Shown: positions 10,177 to 22,878 of the stretch, piece after piece
Position numbering within the stretch: position 1 is the stretch's first letter
Layout of the letters: every line of letters begins with the position of its first letter
Assembly: GCA_025331565.1 (NCBI GenBank)
Contig: JAFREQ010000062.1
Location: 1,509,501-1,573,500, forward strand
Direction: 5' to 3'
Source of the DNA: Holacanthus passer
Lineage: Eukaryota > Chordata > Actinopteri > Pomacanthidae
DNA: 64,000 nucleotides
The notes under the pieces: generated by a model
The model's database searches: none
What the model saw: only the letters and a program-made list of their open reading frames with translations
Told to the model about the DNA's origin: nothing
Program-made: the position numbers and the translations under genes

Positions 10177-13100
10177 CTATGACAGCGCTCCTTGAGAACA
10201 GTACAGCTGATAAATTGTTCTGCTCAGAGCTGGACCCAGGTTTCTGAAAAACAAAGAACATAAAGCATTAACCCACTGCAGTTACTCCTGGTACTTTTAT
10301 CTTATTAGGAATGGTAGAGAGGGTTTCAAAGTCCTATTTACAGGTGAATACTTTCATTTTAGTCAACATGAAATTGATCAACAATGGACAATATTCTTTT
10401 TTGTCATTTCAAGGCTGTTCATAATGTGTATATTTTGACGGTAATTTTACTTCTCGTTCAGTTTAGGGTAAATATAAAGGGATGATATTTTGTGTTTCTT
10501 TCAACCTGGTAACAACAAATAATAACATGAATCAATGGAACATGCCATAAAAAACAGTAGCTGTTCTCTACAAACCTTTTGAGCTTCCCGTATCGGATGG
10601 AAGAGAGCAGTTTTTCTTTCTCTGCTTCACTTGCACACTGTTCATAGGCTGTCAGGAGACTGAGATTAAGAGTGAAGAAAGAGACAAAAAGATTTTTAAA
10701 ATAACATTAATATTGTGCTTTTCTTACTACAGCAACATGTTTGGTCAAAATTTGACCAAAACTTAACTGTGTCATTGCCTGTAGCCGAACTGTTTTTACT
10801 TTCTAGTTAACCTGGAGAAACATGTTACACAGTATATGCTCATTTATTTGCATCCATGCTTACTAACCAGCTCTTTTTCTATTCATTCCAAATTGACCTT
10901 CGCTGCTGCATGAAACCATGAGAATATCACTTCCTGATGCACCAGAGCAAAGACCTATAAAATCTACTGGCACTTGGTGAGTGAAATGTCCATCTAGTAA
11001 TGTGTGAGTCACCTGTGTGGAGTGTTGTAGTGCTCCAGTATAGCAGCTGCCTTGTCTCCAGACAAACCGCTAATCTGCATCAACTGTCTGGCAAACACAT
11101 CTCTGACTGTCTGACACTAGAAGGGAAAAGAGGCAAACAAGGATTAATATATTCACGAACACCCCTGTAACACTGACTTTAAAGAAAAGGTCAGATTAAG
11201 GTCAAAAACAGGTTTTATGGTATTCTTTTTTCTTAGAGTTCAAATACAAGACCAAAACAGGTGAATGGAAATGTACTGGGTCAAAGCTTGTACACAAACA
11301 CAAGTGCACACACCTTGTTTTTGGCTGCACCATAGTTGAACTCCTGCAAAAGAAATGAGAGAGCAGGAGGGGTTCCCCCTCTCCTCCTCATCACTCCCTC
11401 CATCACCCTCCAGCTCTCTGGAGCGACAGATCAGGGTACAGTTCTGAGAGAAAGGACAAAACAAAGTATAAAGCACAGTTACAGTTAAGGAGCTGAGTCA
11501 GCGTTGTAACAGTGAAATAGATACTATATTTATGACCTATTTTAAAGATTTATGAATAAGAAAAAATTAAAAGACAGGACACTCAAATGAACAAAATGTA
11601 ACCTTTTCTTAAAGTCACTAACTTCCTAAAATCCTGCTCTCTGAGCTTCCAGGCTTAGTTACTGTGTCTAAGGGTAAGTCAGGTTTAAGTTAGTGAATAA
11701 AAAAAAATAGTGTGTGTTTCACCTGGTACAGTCTCGTCAGGTATCTTGTCATGATGGTGAGGTAGGCCACTGACTCCCTCACATCCTGGACTCTCTTCAC
11801 AAAGAAGCCATCAACCACCTAAAACAAAATCACATCAGCTTGGAACACCTGGTGTTGTGAATTTTCCCACTGTGGGACAATTAAAGGTAAATCTTAAAAT
11901 AAAATAAATCTTATCTTGTTTATTTGTGCCACCATAGGAGTGTGTGTGCTCGCACCTGTGTGTTGACAATGGCCTGCTGTAGTGTAGTTTCTGGTAAACT
12001 CAGGTGGGAGGCAGCCGTCCCACACTCCTCTACCAGATAGATGGGCTTACGAAGACCACACCTCTTCAGTCGAAACTAATACAGGCAAAGGTTCAATTAT
12101 AAGTAAGAAAAACGTAAAACATAAGACAGACTTAACAGAAATATTTTCGTTTTCGGATTTCGTTTTTTCATGTTTTAGTAAACTAATAATTTCGTGAAAT
12201 CAGTACTCGATAAACCGACAAGGAAGAACATGCACCACACACCGACCTTCTGTTCCCTGAAGCGTCCATCGATGATGCTGCCACACAGGTCGTCCATCCT
12301 CTTCCTCTCAATGATGTAATCAAGGACGAGCTCCCTGCCTGCAGGGGGACGCAACTGACCTGCAGAGAGGAAAACAGAAAGGATGAATCTCCTGATGTCT
12401 TTAAACAAAGAATGTCACACTGTACAGCCGTTATCAAAATTTGCTGTTGTGTGTAAAGGTCTGCGTGAAAAGGTCTCCACTAATTTTATCTTCTTTGTAT
12501 GTGTGTTACCTGGAACAGGTGCAACCTTTTCTCGAGCAACCCACAGGAAGTCTCCGACATTAAGCTTCCTGACATCGAAGTTGACTCCGTTTCTCTGAAG
12601 CTCTTTGACCAGCTCCTGCTTACGGTGGTGGCTGCCGCTGCACAAACAAATCAGCGTGTCATGAAATGCTACACTGACAAAAACGTTCAGGATGAGGAGA
12701 CAGATTTTTAAAGGTGTTTCACTTACAAACTCACAGATTTAAACACGATTAACTGCGGAGTAGTTCTTTGATATCCAGACAGCCCTCTTACCCAGTCGTC
12801 TCTATGAAGTCAACGCAGAGGATAATTTCATAGGTTCCAGGTAAAAGATGTCCTGCATTCAGCTTTCCGCTCGTTGTCTGTAAATTCTGGGGTTTCCAGA
12901 TAAACCCGTTGCCTCAGCTTCACTCCTTGTCTGGGCAGCACATGTCAGCGCCTCTGCAGATCTGTGAAGAGAAGATGATTCACTTTGTTCCAGCATGGAA
13001 AAGAGCAGAAGACTTCACTTATTTAATAAAATACACTCACTCTATTCTCTCCTCTTCGCCATCGTCACTCCCAGTAAGGTCCACAACCCCAGGACCATCT

Positions 13101-16100
13101 TCATCTTCCTCCTCGTCCTCCTCTCCTTCACTCCTCACCTCCTCTCTGCCCCCCTCTGGACCATCTTTAGTCCCTCGTTCTGCTGACTCCAGACGCTCGG
13201 ACAAAGCCAGACCCTCTTCTGTCAGTGAATACCTGAGCGAGGAAGATGACATCACAGGGGCAAAAATGACCTGGAAAACCTGTTCTCCACTGACTGTATC
13301 TGGCCATGATCATCAAGCAGGTGGAGTGCAGAGTTAGCTGTGTGCAAAGTGAGAGTGAACTACTATATTTAACAGGTTAAATATGTCACAACTGGGTAAG
13401 TTAGTCTTATTTTCAGACCTTGTCACTTCAGAGCACTCCAAATACCACAGTTATGTTTTATTGTACATTTCTATTTTGTATTTATGATTCTTGTACTTTT
13501 TCTTTTGTACGTTTTCTCTTACTATGTTTATTATGCACCAAAATACCAAGGAAAATCCCTTGTATGTGAAAACCTACTTGGCAATAAATCTGACTGAGTG
13601 AACATCAACAGACAAACATGTTTTTTGAAGTGTGTTGCATGTGTGTTTGCCTCTGGTGTACCTTGCAGGGTTGTGGGTCTTTATCACCAGGTTCTTCTGA
13701 ATCAGAGTGCTCACTGAAGACCAGGCAGTGTATTTACTGCCTAGATCTGGCTACAGACAGACAAACAAAATGAGGGAGAGAAACTAAGTTAAAGACTTCT
13801 GAAATAAACCTACAGCATAAGATGTACAGAGAGAAAGATCAATACCAGGGATTAACACAAGTCAAAGAGTGAGTTGGGTATGTTGAGCTATAAACAATTT
13901 ACTTACGACAGTGAAACTCTTATCACAGAGATGCTGAGCTTCTGTTTGTAGCTCCATCTTAAACATATAACCTTTACTATCTGGAATCTAGAGAGAATGA
14001 CCAGTAAATGACCATTACTAAGTGCAATACTTCAACATTTTAACTTAGTGTGATGGTACAGGTTGTACCTGTGACTCTCTGTAAAGGGTCAGCAGTACAG
14101 CATAACCCCCAGACCTCTTCTGGGGCACATACTCCCTCTTCTTCCTCCCTCCTCCTCCTCCCTTGTCTTTCCCTTGATCCCCTGCTGCATTCCTCTGCAA
14201 GAAAAGATGGATCACACAGGAAAAAAAAAAAAAAGTCAGAGCTCACCTCATGTCCCTAAGGTAAACCATTGTAACACATTTTAATGTCTCTGAAGTCGTG
14301 TACTTTTGTTCACATTTCTCATGATAATATGAAGAACAGAAAATCAAACTGTAAGAACAGATTATCTTAAAATGAGTGTCACCATTTCTTGATTGTTTTC
14401 TGAATAATATCTACAGCAAAAACCTATTTGGTCATTTTGTGTGTGTATGTAAACACCCTCTAAAAGCACTAATACTTATTCTAGGTCTAAATGTGTTTTT
14501 AATTCTCATGAACAAGCCATGCCACCAAGGCCTTTTATAAAAATTCCAAGTACTGCTCCTCTACGCTTTGCTCATCAATATCATCATCATATTTGAAAAA
14601 TACTCTAGGTATTAATCTACTAGGTATTTGGTCGTAAAATACTGTTTGATTTGACAATATTGCCCATTCAAAGACAGATTCTACTCCCTCCCAGTCTTTA
14701 TTTCAGACATTTAGCTCCAATGAATTTATACATTTCCATGAATTTCTTTGTATATTGATGCAAACACAATGAGAAACTCACACACTTGCCATTTACCTTT
14801 CTGGGGGAGCCAGATTGTTGTTGTCCTGTCTGTCAGGAGGGGGCACTCCTTCATTAATCTGAGTGTTTGGACCTTAAGAAGAGAAGAGGGAAAAAATGCA
14901 GCCATCAATCTATGTCTTGAATCTAAATTCTCTTTATGATATCAGCACTTTATAGGGTATTTTACAAAATCTTTTTTCCACTTAATCCATTGACTGAGCT
15001 TTATTTCTCTTCAGGCTCTCAGTCTTTTGCAATTCAGTCAGTAAAGTTAGGCAAACATTCATCAATTGGTTTCCTACCGTTCTCTCTATAGTATCGTTGC
15101 AGTTTTTCATCCAGTATTTTACAGATGCCGTCTCCAAAGTTCTGGAGAATCTTTGCCTCTCTGGCGTTTTGAAGTGGTAACGGATACTTATTCAAAGAGC
15201 TGATGGCCTGGACAAACACACAAATAAAAATACATGAAGATCTGTTTCTGTTTTCCACTGAGCTCCTCTACATTTTTTCAATTTCACAATATTTTAAATC
15301 TTCAGTTTCTTGGTTGCACTTAAAGGTTTAGTCTCATGTCTGGTATAAAATAGTTCAATATTATGACCGTTAACTGACTATTACTTTTCCTACTACTTCA
15401 GCCAAATGTGAAATTATGCAGTAAACAATTTCTTCTCATTCAAGCTGTCCAACAGTTGACGAGTTACCCCCAGAAATGCTGAAGGGGCTGACACGCCTTT
15501 TCAACATTGCATGGGAGTCGGGGACAGTGCCGAAGGAGTGACAAACCGGGGTGGTGGTCCCTCTTCTTAAGAAAGGAGACCAGAGGGTGTGTGCCAATTA
15601 CAGGGGCATCACATTACTCAGCCTCTCAGCGAAAGTGTACTCTAAGGTGCTCGATTGTCAAACCTCGGATTGAAGAGGAACAATGTGGGTTCTGTCCAGA
15701 TCGTGGAACAACGGACCAGCTCTTTACTCTCACAGGGATTCTGGAGGGAGCCTGGGAGTACAATCTCCCAGTCCACATGTGCTTTGTGGATCTGGAGAAG
15801 GCGTATGACCGGGTCCCCAGGGATGTTCTGTGGGAGGTGCTGCGGGAGTATGGGGTGAGTATGGGGTTAATTTTTTTATTTTATTTTATAAAGTATGAAG
15901 TGACAGTTTATCAATTTGAAGTCACACTGCATATTTTTCCAGACCTTTGTTTGCTTTAGACTTGAGTGTTCATAAAAGATGATGTGAAAATGTGATTTGA
16001 CAGTTAGAAGAAGACTTTTAAAAAAGAACATTCATTTTTTTATATATTATTTTACGCTGTAGCATAAATACACAACAGTTACGCGCACAGGACACAGAAA

Positions 16101-16294
16101 TGAAGCACAGACAGGGACTGATCGGGTCCTGACCTTCTGGTAGGTGTACTGACCTTCTGGTAGGTGTACTGGATCTTCAGGCCCTTCTCTCTCGCCTCGT
16201 CCCGGAGCTCGGTGAGCCACTGGAGGAACAGCGGGTTCGGGCAGGACGGCACAGCGCGTTTCCGACCCAGCCGGACCGGCTCCGAGGCCTTCAT
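10177..16294 (-). CDS. mus81: MUS81 structure-specific endonuclease subunit, with two frame breaks
   Basis: Catalytic subunit of the MUS81-EME nuclease, which cuts 3' flaps, stalled forks and Holliday-type junctions. Exons in order: 16294-16154, 15207-15078, 14872-14797, 14192-14069, 13987-13907, 13750-13662, 13232-13041, 12961-12792, 12637-12510, 12359-12247, 12075-11956, 11818-11723, 11443-11314, 11116-11013, 10659-10576 and 10243-10177 (TAG). The N-terminus (VRLGRKRAVPSCPNPLFLQW) and the HhH region are typical. The nuclease core shows CVDFIETTG, KLNVGDFLWVAREK and the ERKX3D motif in IIERKRMDDLC, then IIDGRFREQK. The C-terminal HhH2 region has FARQLMQISGLSGDKAA and ends ALSRTIYQLYC. Exon 8 is 170 bases where phase demands a multiple of three (171 expected). 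Exon 13 is 130 where 129 is expected. Both shift into stop codons. The length with both corrected would be about 614 residues, against about 551 in human. A 5' UTR exon probably ends at 16581 and splices to 16304. Confidence 0.9.
15446..15859 (+). mobile_element. Non-LTR retrotransposon reverse transcriptase fragment
   Basis: Translation in shifting frames gives FNIAWESGTVPKE, VVPLFLRKE-like and NYRGITLLSL-like blocks. These are followed by IEEEQCGFCPDRGTTDQL and the conserved MCFVDLEKAYDRVPRDVLWE with LREYGV. They are the first RT motifs of fish LINE elements, up to the block holding the first catalytic Asp. The YxDD block and everything after it are absent. A stop (tga at 15539) and a frame change near 15580-15660 show it is dead. 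It lies in mus81 intron 1, on the opposite strand. The clade (RTE/Rex-type or other) cannot be assigned by eye. Confidence 0.8.
16131..16170. repeat. 20-bp perfect tandem duplication across the mus81 exon 1 splice donor
   Basis: The 20-base unit at 16131-16150 is repeated exactly at 16151-16170. Each copy contains, on the mus81 strand, CAGAAG followed by a GT donor. The inner copy (exon end 16154, donor GTCAGT) keeps phase 0 with exon 2. Use of the outer copy (exon end 16134) would add 20 bases and shift the frame. Confidence 0.95.
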
Positions 16295-16637
16295 CCCTCT
16301 GGACCTGACCGGAGAGGAACGACACGGTGGGCTGACAGAATAACCGGCTACTTCAACCTACAACACCATCAACATCATCAAAGAAAACTACAACTTGGTA
16401 TAAACAACAAACGAGTGCTGCGAGCTTAGTCAACACATGCTAACGTTAGCATACTCTGACTAGCTTTTTGAAAGATGTCGGCGACAAACCACCGAATTTA
16501 AAAGTAACATGCAACATTTATTAAGATTTAGAAGAGGAACAGTCAGATAAATCGTGTCTGGGCCTGAAAACACTCCTCACCTATTATCTGTGAAATTGCG
16601 GCAGCTGCTGGCGCCTTGTATTCAAAGACACAGCCCA

Positions 16638-16663
16638 CTTCCGTGTTGATACCGTCACGTGAC
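16638..16663. promoter_or_regulatory. Probable mus81 core promoter elements: ETS-type site and E-box
   Basis: ACTTCCG at 16638-16644 is an ETS-type core, and TCACGTGAC at 16655-16663 contains a CACGTG E-box of the USF/MYC/TFEB class. They lie just upstream of a putative non-coding exon whose donor (AATAG|GTGAGG) falls at 16581. No TATA box is visible. Function is inferred from motif and position. Confidence 0.45.
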
Positions 16664-16688
16664 CGGAAAAACAAGGCTGGACAATTGG

Positions 16689-16724
16689 CAAAATATGAAT
16701 AGTGACCAAAATATGAATAGTGAC
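16689..16724. repeat. 18-bp tandem duplication upstream of mus81
   Basis: CAAAATATGAATAGTGAC occurs twice head to tail (16689-16706 and 16707-16724). It lies just beyond the presumed mus81 promoter. It is the second perfect short duplication at this end of the gene. Confidence 0.95.
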
Positions 16725-18427
16725 ACCTAGCGGCTGGATTTGTAATAAAAAGAAATAGATGAAGAAACGAGTGAATTAATGAATAAATTAATTTTAAAAA
16801 ACAGAAATCAGGCAAATGAGCAAATTGGTAATTAATTAATTAATAATAAAATAATAATAAATAATGATTGAATGAACAAAGGAGTGGATTAATTAATAAA
16901 TGCTGCATAGTACAGTATTAGTATTTCTAATGAATTTTTTACTTATTTAAACACATTAAAGAATAGATTCACATTTTTAAAAGTTTATCTTAAAACAGTA
17001 CTCCCATGTTTTTATGTAGGCTATTGGCCACTGTAATTGATCCTCTCCTCTATACTGGTTCTCCTTAGAGCCCAAAGCCCAAAAATCCCCAAATGACCTT
17101 TATAGGTTTTGGCAAGTAATAATTCATTAAAAGAAAAAAATCAGCAAAACTTTGGTAATGTACTGTGTGTATGCAAATGCATTTTATTGCAATGCTTGAG
17201 TGTTGAAATGTAGCTTATAAATATTCTGATGTATCATTCAGACATGATTATATTGACAAAATGGGTGGTGTGATTGACAAAGTAACTGTCAGTGTAAGCG
17301 TCAGTTAACTTTCAAGACCGTTATCTAGTTGTTACCTGACTCTACCTCTGTGTGTCCTCAGGCTGAAGGGAGTTTGCAGGAATCCTCCAACAAGACCCGA
17401 CAGGGAGCAAGAATCCAACCTCACCCTCCTAACCACAACCTCGCTCTTTCTTAAACACAGAGTCAGAAGCTTGGGGGGAAAAGTCGCATAATTAGTGCTT
17501 CTCAGCCATCTTCCATTCACTTCATTCCACACACAAAGTTCGAAGAAGCCGTGTAAAACATAATTAACTTACACTCTTGTATTCAAATTAAACAGGATCG
17601 CTGAGGCCATAAAGATTTGATGTGGCAAAATGAGGCTGAATTGTTGGACTGAAAAGTGGAATAAGAGGAAACAAATCCACAGAAAACATTACAGCTTAAA
17701 CTAAAACTGAATCAAAACTCCACTGAGACTTGTGCATCAACTATTTTGCTTACAGAAATGGTCGCATTTCAGAGGATGTGATTTCCTATGTGATCACATT
17801 GATTTCCAAATCAATGAAAGCTCCAAATACGTGAACAGACAGAAGTAGCTGAAATGGAAACTTTTCCACCTGAGCTGATACACAAATTTCAAAGGCCTAA
17901 CAATATTTTTCTAGATTTTCTTCTGGCCTTGAACCACATCACCTATCAACCAGGTCATACAGTTAAAAGTTTACATGAAAAGCACAATTTTGTGACAAAA
18001 AAGACAAATCATTCTTGTGTAATATATTACTCCCTTTAATGAACAAAAAGTACTTTTTCATAGAAAAACTCTTTTTTGCTGCACAGAGAAGCCCACAGGT
18101 AATATTCAAATGCATAGAAATGAAGAGAAATAGTTTAGTATTGACACACATGTTAATGAGCTCGTCCACACATTAACCCCCATGTAAAAACATACATTGG
18201 TCAAAGTCACACTTGGCTTGTTTTATGCATTATTCCATTTAACATTGAAACCTGCTTTATATACAGAGACCCACATCCATACACACCTATAGATACATCC
18301 ACTTTCCCCACTGCATGAAATCTGATATGTCTTTCACCCATCACTTCACCTTCAAGTCCTTGAGTTAACACATCTGTCTATCCTTCATCCATCCCCCCTG
18401 AGTTTGTCGTTTTGATGATCTTCCCAT
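16725..18427. other. Intergenic stretch between mus81 and ovol1
   Basis: AT-rich sequence, including a TTAA/ATA-rich run near 16800-16920. There is no ORF with recognisable homology. The part nearest 18427 should be the ovol1 3' UTR (the gene reads leftward). A TTTAAT near 18035 would give the ATTAAA variant signal on that strand. Nothing else was supported. Confidence 0.35.
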
Positions 18428-21400
18428 CTACTGCTCTGCTGATCCAGTGGTATCATCACTATCAGCCCCTTGAGGAGAACCTGGTGTCGATCCTCCAACT
18501 GACCCTCCCGCTCCTCCTCCTCCTCCTCCTCCTCCTGCTCCCGCTCTCCTCGCAGCTTTCCCCTTCAACAGGTGGCTGTCGGGGTGAAGCGAGACGAGGT
18601 GGACCAGCAGCTCGTCCTGAGTTCCCGACGTGTGGCCGCACTCCTCGCACACGTACAGCTTGTTGCGTCGCTCCTTGTAGGCGTACTTCTGGGTGACGCT
18701 GTGGATCTTCTTCATGTGGGACTCCAGGGAGCAGCGCTGGGTGAAGGCCTTGTCGCACAGGGTGCACTTGTAAGGACGGACTCCTGAATGAAAAGGTGAG
18801 AAATGTCACATGCTTTCTTGCCCCTGTCACATGTGTGTATATGCGAGTGTGTGTAAACATGAAGGTGTGTAGCTACCTGTGTGTGTGCGCACGTGTCTCT
18901 TGAGGTCAAAGGTGTCGTTGAAGCCTTTGCCGCAAAAGCTGCACAGGTGTCTCTTGGTCTCGTTGTGACACTTGACGTGTCTGTTTAACATCCGCTGGTG
19001 ATGGAAGGTCTTCTGGCAAACCTACAAGTAGAAACAACACTGTCAGGGACATTTCACTTTACTTCTACATACATACAACTAGAACATTAACGGTGTCCTG
19101 TCGAGCTCTCTTAGAAACAAAGCTTTGTTTACATTGAGTGTTTCTCACCAAAAGGCATTGTGGGTATCCCTCAAACATTATTGATACATTTTCTTCCACA
19201 TAAAAAAAACTTGCAAAGCCAATTTTAAAAAATATTTTAATGTTTTGTTTGCATCTATGTTTGCGAGCCTGCGGCCTTCTTCTTCACAGCCTTTGTGGGA
19301 GCCGTGCTATGAATCGTGTTGCTCGTGTGCTTGTGCGTGAGGATAAACAAAACATGGACCCACTCTTCAAAACACTGATGGTCAAAACACCACAGGGTGC
19401 CTTTAAATTGAGTTTGCGTACCTGGCACATGAACGCCCCCGTCCTCCCCGACGAGGACGAGCTCTGACCTGTTGATCTGGTCATCATGGAGACCTCCAGG
19501 GGGGCCGGGGTGCTCGTCAGGGCCAGTGGCATCACGGTGGCGTTTGGGGTTAAGGATGGCGTGGTGGGGATGGGAGGAAGAGAGAGAGGAAGAGGAGAAG
19601 GAGCGGTCGGTAACTCGCCTGTAGTTACCTGGAGAGAGTGAACACAAAATTAATTATTGACTTTATTATTACATTCTAACTTAATGAAGCTACTGTTTTA
19701 CTTTTACTGCTCGTTTCCTCACCTTTATTTTGGATCGGACGTACGTAGGGCCGCCCTGCGACCTCCTCCTGACCTCTGTCTTCTCCGGTGGAGCCGCCGG
19801 GCTCTGCGGTCGACCCAGCATCGTACTGGACGGCAGCTCGGCGTGCGTTTGCGTGTCGGAGGGAGAGTGTTTGGTGAGGCAGAGTGGCGTCGTCTCGGCG
19901 AGACTGGCTTCAGCTTCCATCATCAGGACGGACGGAGGGAAGATAGAGACTGGAGGAAGAGAACGGAAGAGTCAGCGTCAGTTTTCATGTCTCTGCTTAA
20001 ACCTGCAATAATTAATTTCTTCCTTCACTTGTGGACGTCAGAAACAAGTTGGAGTTGTGTTTCTGGTCACCTGATGAAAGTAAATCCAATATTCTCTCTC
20101 TTTTAGTTTTGGTCTCATGAGGGAAATATCATGTCGTCTATGTTCACCAGCTTGTCTCTAACTGTCCGCTTTACTTTATATTTACCACTTTCATTTACTT
20201 CATCCTGTTGTTAGAGTTGTCATCACGCTGGATATATAAATGCAACTACAGGCTAAACAGACAAGAGATAATAGACAGAAAAGGAGGACAGACTGTGAGA
20301 GACAAGAGAAAGAGAGAGACAAAGAAGGACCTGAGGTAGAAATCTCTTGTACTATAGAATTTCACAATAGGCCGCCAACCTGCACCGCTTCATATTTGCA
20401 CAATCTCCCAATTAGCAAACACGCAGATTTGAATATTTGTATGTATTTATGTGGGTGTGGGTGTGTACATGTTTGGCCTATTGTTTAGGGTGGCTCATTT
20501 TGCACGCACACACATGCTCACTAACACACACACACACACACAGCATTACTGCTGCAGTTAGACTTGTCCGACCAGACAGTCTTGCAGCACCAGCTCTGTA
20601 CCTTCCTCAAACAATCCGCCTCCGCAGGGGTGGATGCCCGTCTGCGTATGAGCACAACATAACAAAACACCACTCAAACAGGGAGATGGAGGGTCATAGA
20701 AACCCCTGAGCCCCCAACATACAGGTGTGTGCGCATGTCTTTGTGTGTGTGCTCAGGTAGCCCAGAGGCAGGTGTGGTCCGGCTCTGCGAAGGCAACGAA
20801 TCAGTTGGCTCAGCAGGGCCCCAATCAGATAAAACACAAATGTGAATGCAAATGAAGCTCCACATCGAGCTATGGAGATGAGAAGATAGAAGCAGGGATC
20901 TGTAAAGCAGAGTTAACGGTCCGCACAGTGACGGCTCTGTGTGCACGGCCAAGGCCTCGACAGCTGCTCACAGAGCCGCCGCAGATCTTAATAACGTCTT
21001 TACGCTTTGGCTGGGTAGTGTTTGAAGTATATCTGACCAAAGAACATTTTGCACTTTGCAGTTCTTTAAACTTGGTGCAACAGATTCTTTGATCAATATG
21101 AAACAAGTACAGGCTCATTGCATTTATTGCCATATTATTCTTCATATAATGTTCCTATCCTCCATCTATCTATCCATGACTTGACTTGACTAGGAGTCGA
21201 CTGCTGTGACTACCTACAGACTTGTCTTGACTTGAGACCTGAGGCTGAAAACTCCCGAGCACAGTGAACAGTAAACATGGTGACAGCAGGGCATGGCATC
21301 GCCTGTGTGTCGAAATGACTCGGTTATGTAAGAAACACCGTCAACACGGCTCGTGCCACTGGTCAATATCAGACACCTGAAAGACTTATATCTTGATTTG

Positions 21401-22846
21401 TTATTTTATGTTTACATTGTAAAACTTTTTTGAGTCGTGCATCAACTTATTCGACCTAGAAGAAGTTGGGAGGTCTGATCTGATTTCAAGATTGATTTTC
21501 CAGCTCATTTCTCACATGTTTTGAAATCTTCCTTAATGATTCCAGAGTGGTGATAGTTTCTGTGGTGACGGCTGCTGGCTGGACATTTAATCTCATCTTG
21601 TATTGTTTGTTCACCCCTCCTTCCCCCTCACCAATGAATGAAGTGTGTGTGTGCTCGGGTAAGACTGTGTGTGTTTGGGCGGTGGGGTGAGGGGGTTTAA
21701 CACACCCCGACCGCTTCCACACTGAGACCGAGACAGAAAAGTGGGTTTTCCTAAAAGCATTTCGTTTAATATTTTCTTTCTATCCACTTAATGCGGCTCA
21801 GCTGTGAGAAAGAGTCAACAATCGGGAGATAACTTTCTCAAACACAGGGTGTGTGTGTGTGTGTCTGTGTGTTTGCTAAAGGTGTATTGTCCACAGCAGT
21901 AGGGTCCGTTACATTTCCTCCCATCCAATAAACATTAACCTTGCAGCAGCTTTAGGACAGAGTGGAAACCCTCGGTGTGACGCGATGAACTCACAACTCA
22001 TATCAGCGAGAACGTGAATAAGCATATTTCCCAAAATGTTGAACTGTTCCTTTAATAACTACATTTACGGCGTCCTTGACGCCTGTTTATGTATTTGTGC
22101 TCAAAGAAATATCAGATTTTTGACTTGAATGTAGAAATATAAAATCCAGAGTTGATCAGACTTTGAAGATAATATAGTTAGAAAATATTCTTTTTGTGAG
22201 TTGTTTAATTTTTAGATTGTTAAGATGGAAGAGTAAAACAAAATCTTGGACTTATATATATTAATTATAATTTATTATTTATATTGTTACTAGTAAAGAG
22301 CAGGATTACATTATTCTGTGTATCCATCGAGGGCCTTTTGTTAACTGGAACTATATCGATTATAAAGGAACATTTTTTATTTGTAAAACTGTTGAGTTCA
22401 TTTTCTGTTTTATTCATTCTTCATATAGTTTTAGTTTAGTTGCAGTTTTTTCCTTCTCAATAACTGTACTCATCTCCTTTATTCCCTCCTTTGCATCTTA
22501 ACCTGTTTCTTCTTTAAATGACTTCTGACTCAGTTTTGTTCTATATTTAACTCATTTTATTGATCGTATTTACAAGCACTCTGGTGTCTGATCTCACATA
22601 ACACTTGTTCCGTGTGTGGAGGTAAGAGGAGGGATAAAGCAGACTACAAACTAAGCAGAGGCTGTTTGGGGACTGATGATCCATCAGAAACAGGTTCAGG
22701 CACGTGTTTGTGGATCAGGAGTTAAAAATAAAGTCTCACACACACACACACACACACACAGAGAATACTGTGGAAACCTTTGGCATCTGGCGTCTCATAA
22801 AAGTATTCAACTTGTCTGTTTCTGAGTGCAATTATCATACCTCTGT

Positions 22847-22878
<32 letters not shown>

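Noticed and set aside
11314..11443. A small intron ending at TTCTTTTGCAG inside mus81 exon 13
   Set aside because: The tract looks like an acceptor, but no donor upstream in the exon gives the needed phase 0. The skipped part (NPSCSLISF) also matches conserved MUS81 sequence.
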